A stretch of 5,665 bases of DNA from Chloroflexota bacterium (GTDB lineage Bacteria > Chloroflexota > Chloroflexia > Thermomicrobiales > UBA6265): positions 1 through 5,665 of the forward strand of contig JAHWJF010000264.1 of assembly GCA_019348515.1 (NCBI GenBank), written 5' to 3'. The notes beneath the pieces are model-generated. The model was not told where the DNA came from, ran no database searches, and saw only the letters and a list, made by a program, of their open reading frames with translations. Positions within the stretch are counted from its first letter, which is position 1, and each line of letters opens with the position of its first letter. Of the stretch, positions 5,200 through 5,665 are shown in pieces. The position numbers were made by a program, and so were the translations under genes.

Positions 5200-5664
5200 T
5201 CACCCTTTGACTGAAAGCTCTGCGGCGGCGACGGGACACTCGAAGCAGCGGCGAGGTTGGCACAGAGTTGTGTCAAGATGGATCAGACCCTGCGCCCCGC
5301 GGGCACCGATCGCGCCGAGGGGTGCCCCGGCGGCAACCTGTCGCAGAGCACGGCGCGTCACGGCGTTCGCGGCGGGGGACCGAAGACGCTCCCAGTGACC
5401 GGCGGCGGCATCAGCCAGCGCACAGTCACCTGAGTGGGCCGCGAGCGCAAGGGCCAGAGGAATCACGCCGCTGGCCATGATCTCAATCGCCCGGTCGCAT
5501 CCAATAGCGGGACTTCCTCGATCCGTGGTCAACGCACGGAGCGATGCGATCGGATCAGAGCGATCGAGCAGGATACCCAGGATTGTCGGCAGCACCCCGC
5601 CCTGGAGACTTGCGGACGCGAGGATGCTCGCGGCGGCGACCAGCCTCAGTACGGGATGCTTAGA
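5200..5664 (-). CDS. DUF2851-like protein, C-terminal part (5' truncated)
   Basis: The last 154 residues of a protein whose frame is open to the right edge, so the true start lies outside the window; the GTG at 5595 is an internal Val codon. The pattern IGCDRAIEIMASGVIPLALALA, then an Asn-x4-Arg stretch (NAVTRRALRQ), then GARGAQGLIHLDTTLCQPRR followed by CFECPVA, fits what I recall of the C-terminus of the DUF2851 family. That family is frequent in Bacteroidetes and Chloroflexota, about 400-450 residues long, and of unknown function. The ending carries three cysteines in a C-x4-C-x2-C arrangement that could bind zinc or be part of an iron-sulfur site together with cysteines elsewhere (two more lie near IGC and SGDC); this is only a suggestion. 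It is on the same strand as the SH3 protein gene, but a 354-base gap with its own promoter candidate separates them. Confidence 0.75.
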   Translation of the reverse strand, partial: SKHPVLRLVAAASILASASLQGGVLPTILGILLDRSDPIASLRALTTDRGSPAIGCDRAIEIMASGVIPLALALAAHSGDCALADAAAGHWERLRSPAANAVTRRALRQVAAGAPLGAIGARGAQGLIHLDTTLCQPRRCFECPVAAAELSVKG

Positions 5665-5665
5665 T

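Noticed and set aside
5052..5276. A 74-codon minus-strand frame across the end of the DUF2851-like gene
   Set aside because: It overlaps a better supported gene, resembles nothing known and crosses the operator-like repeats.

Overview
The window is GC-rich and gene-dense, uses GTG as well as ATG starts and purine-rich ribosome binding sites, and looks chromosomal. The best lineage clue is the protein at 3664-4845. It has an opening of the MDxRSFDALT type, a Tat signal, a short Cys motif (CxxGxDCxxGxxCxxGxC), long Ala/Thr/Pro/Gln linkers and an SH3 tail. I associate this architecture with Thermomicrobia-type Chloroflexota. This is inference; a high-GC actinobacterium is the main alternative.

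Layout, left to right. The 3' end of a class I/II aminotransferase (+ strand, 5' part outside the window) ends at 341. It converges, with only 3 bases between the stop codons, on a minus-strand two-gene unit. That unit is read right to left: first a glutamine synthetase-like ligase (3245 to 1863), then, 21 bases later, a short-form Orn/Lys/Arg decarboxylase (1841 to 345). Upstream of the ligase is a 418-base non-coding stretch (3246-3663) with a candidate promoter, small repeats and, at its far end, two hairpins that probably terminate the next gene. That gene (4845 to 3664, minus) encodes an exported Tat/Cys-motif/SH3 protein. Its 354-base upstream region (4846-5199) has an AT-rich core with a candidate promoter and a cluster of inverted and direct repeats that looks like an operator system. 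The right edge holds the C-terminal third or so of a protein resembling the DUF2851 family (minus strand, 5' end outside the window).

How the genes may work together. The decarboxylase should turn a basic amino acid (lysine, ornithine or arginine) into a diamine or agmatine. The glutamine synthetase-like enzyme lacks a recognisable adenylylation site and the usual DGSS-type N-terminal motif, so it may glutamylate an amine rather than ammonia, as PuuA and the actinobacterial GlnA3/GlnA4 enzymes do. Their tight spacing and order suggest one transcript for making and gamma-glutamylating a polyamine. No element in the window proves the substrate. The exported SH3 protein and the DUF2851-like protein have no evident link to this pathway.

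I saw no tRNA, rRNA, CRISPR array, transposase or insertion sequence.
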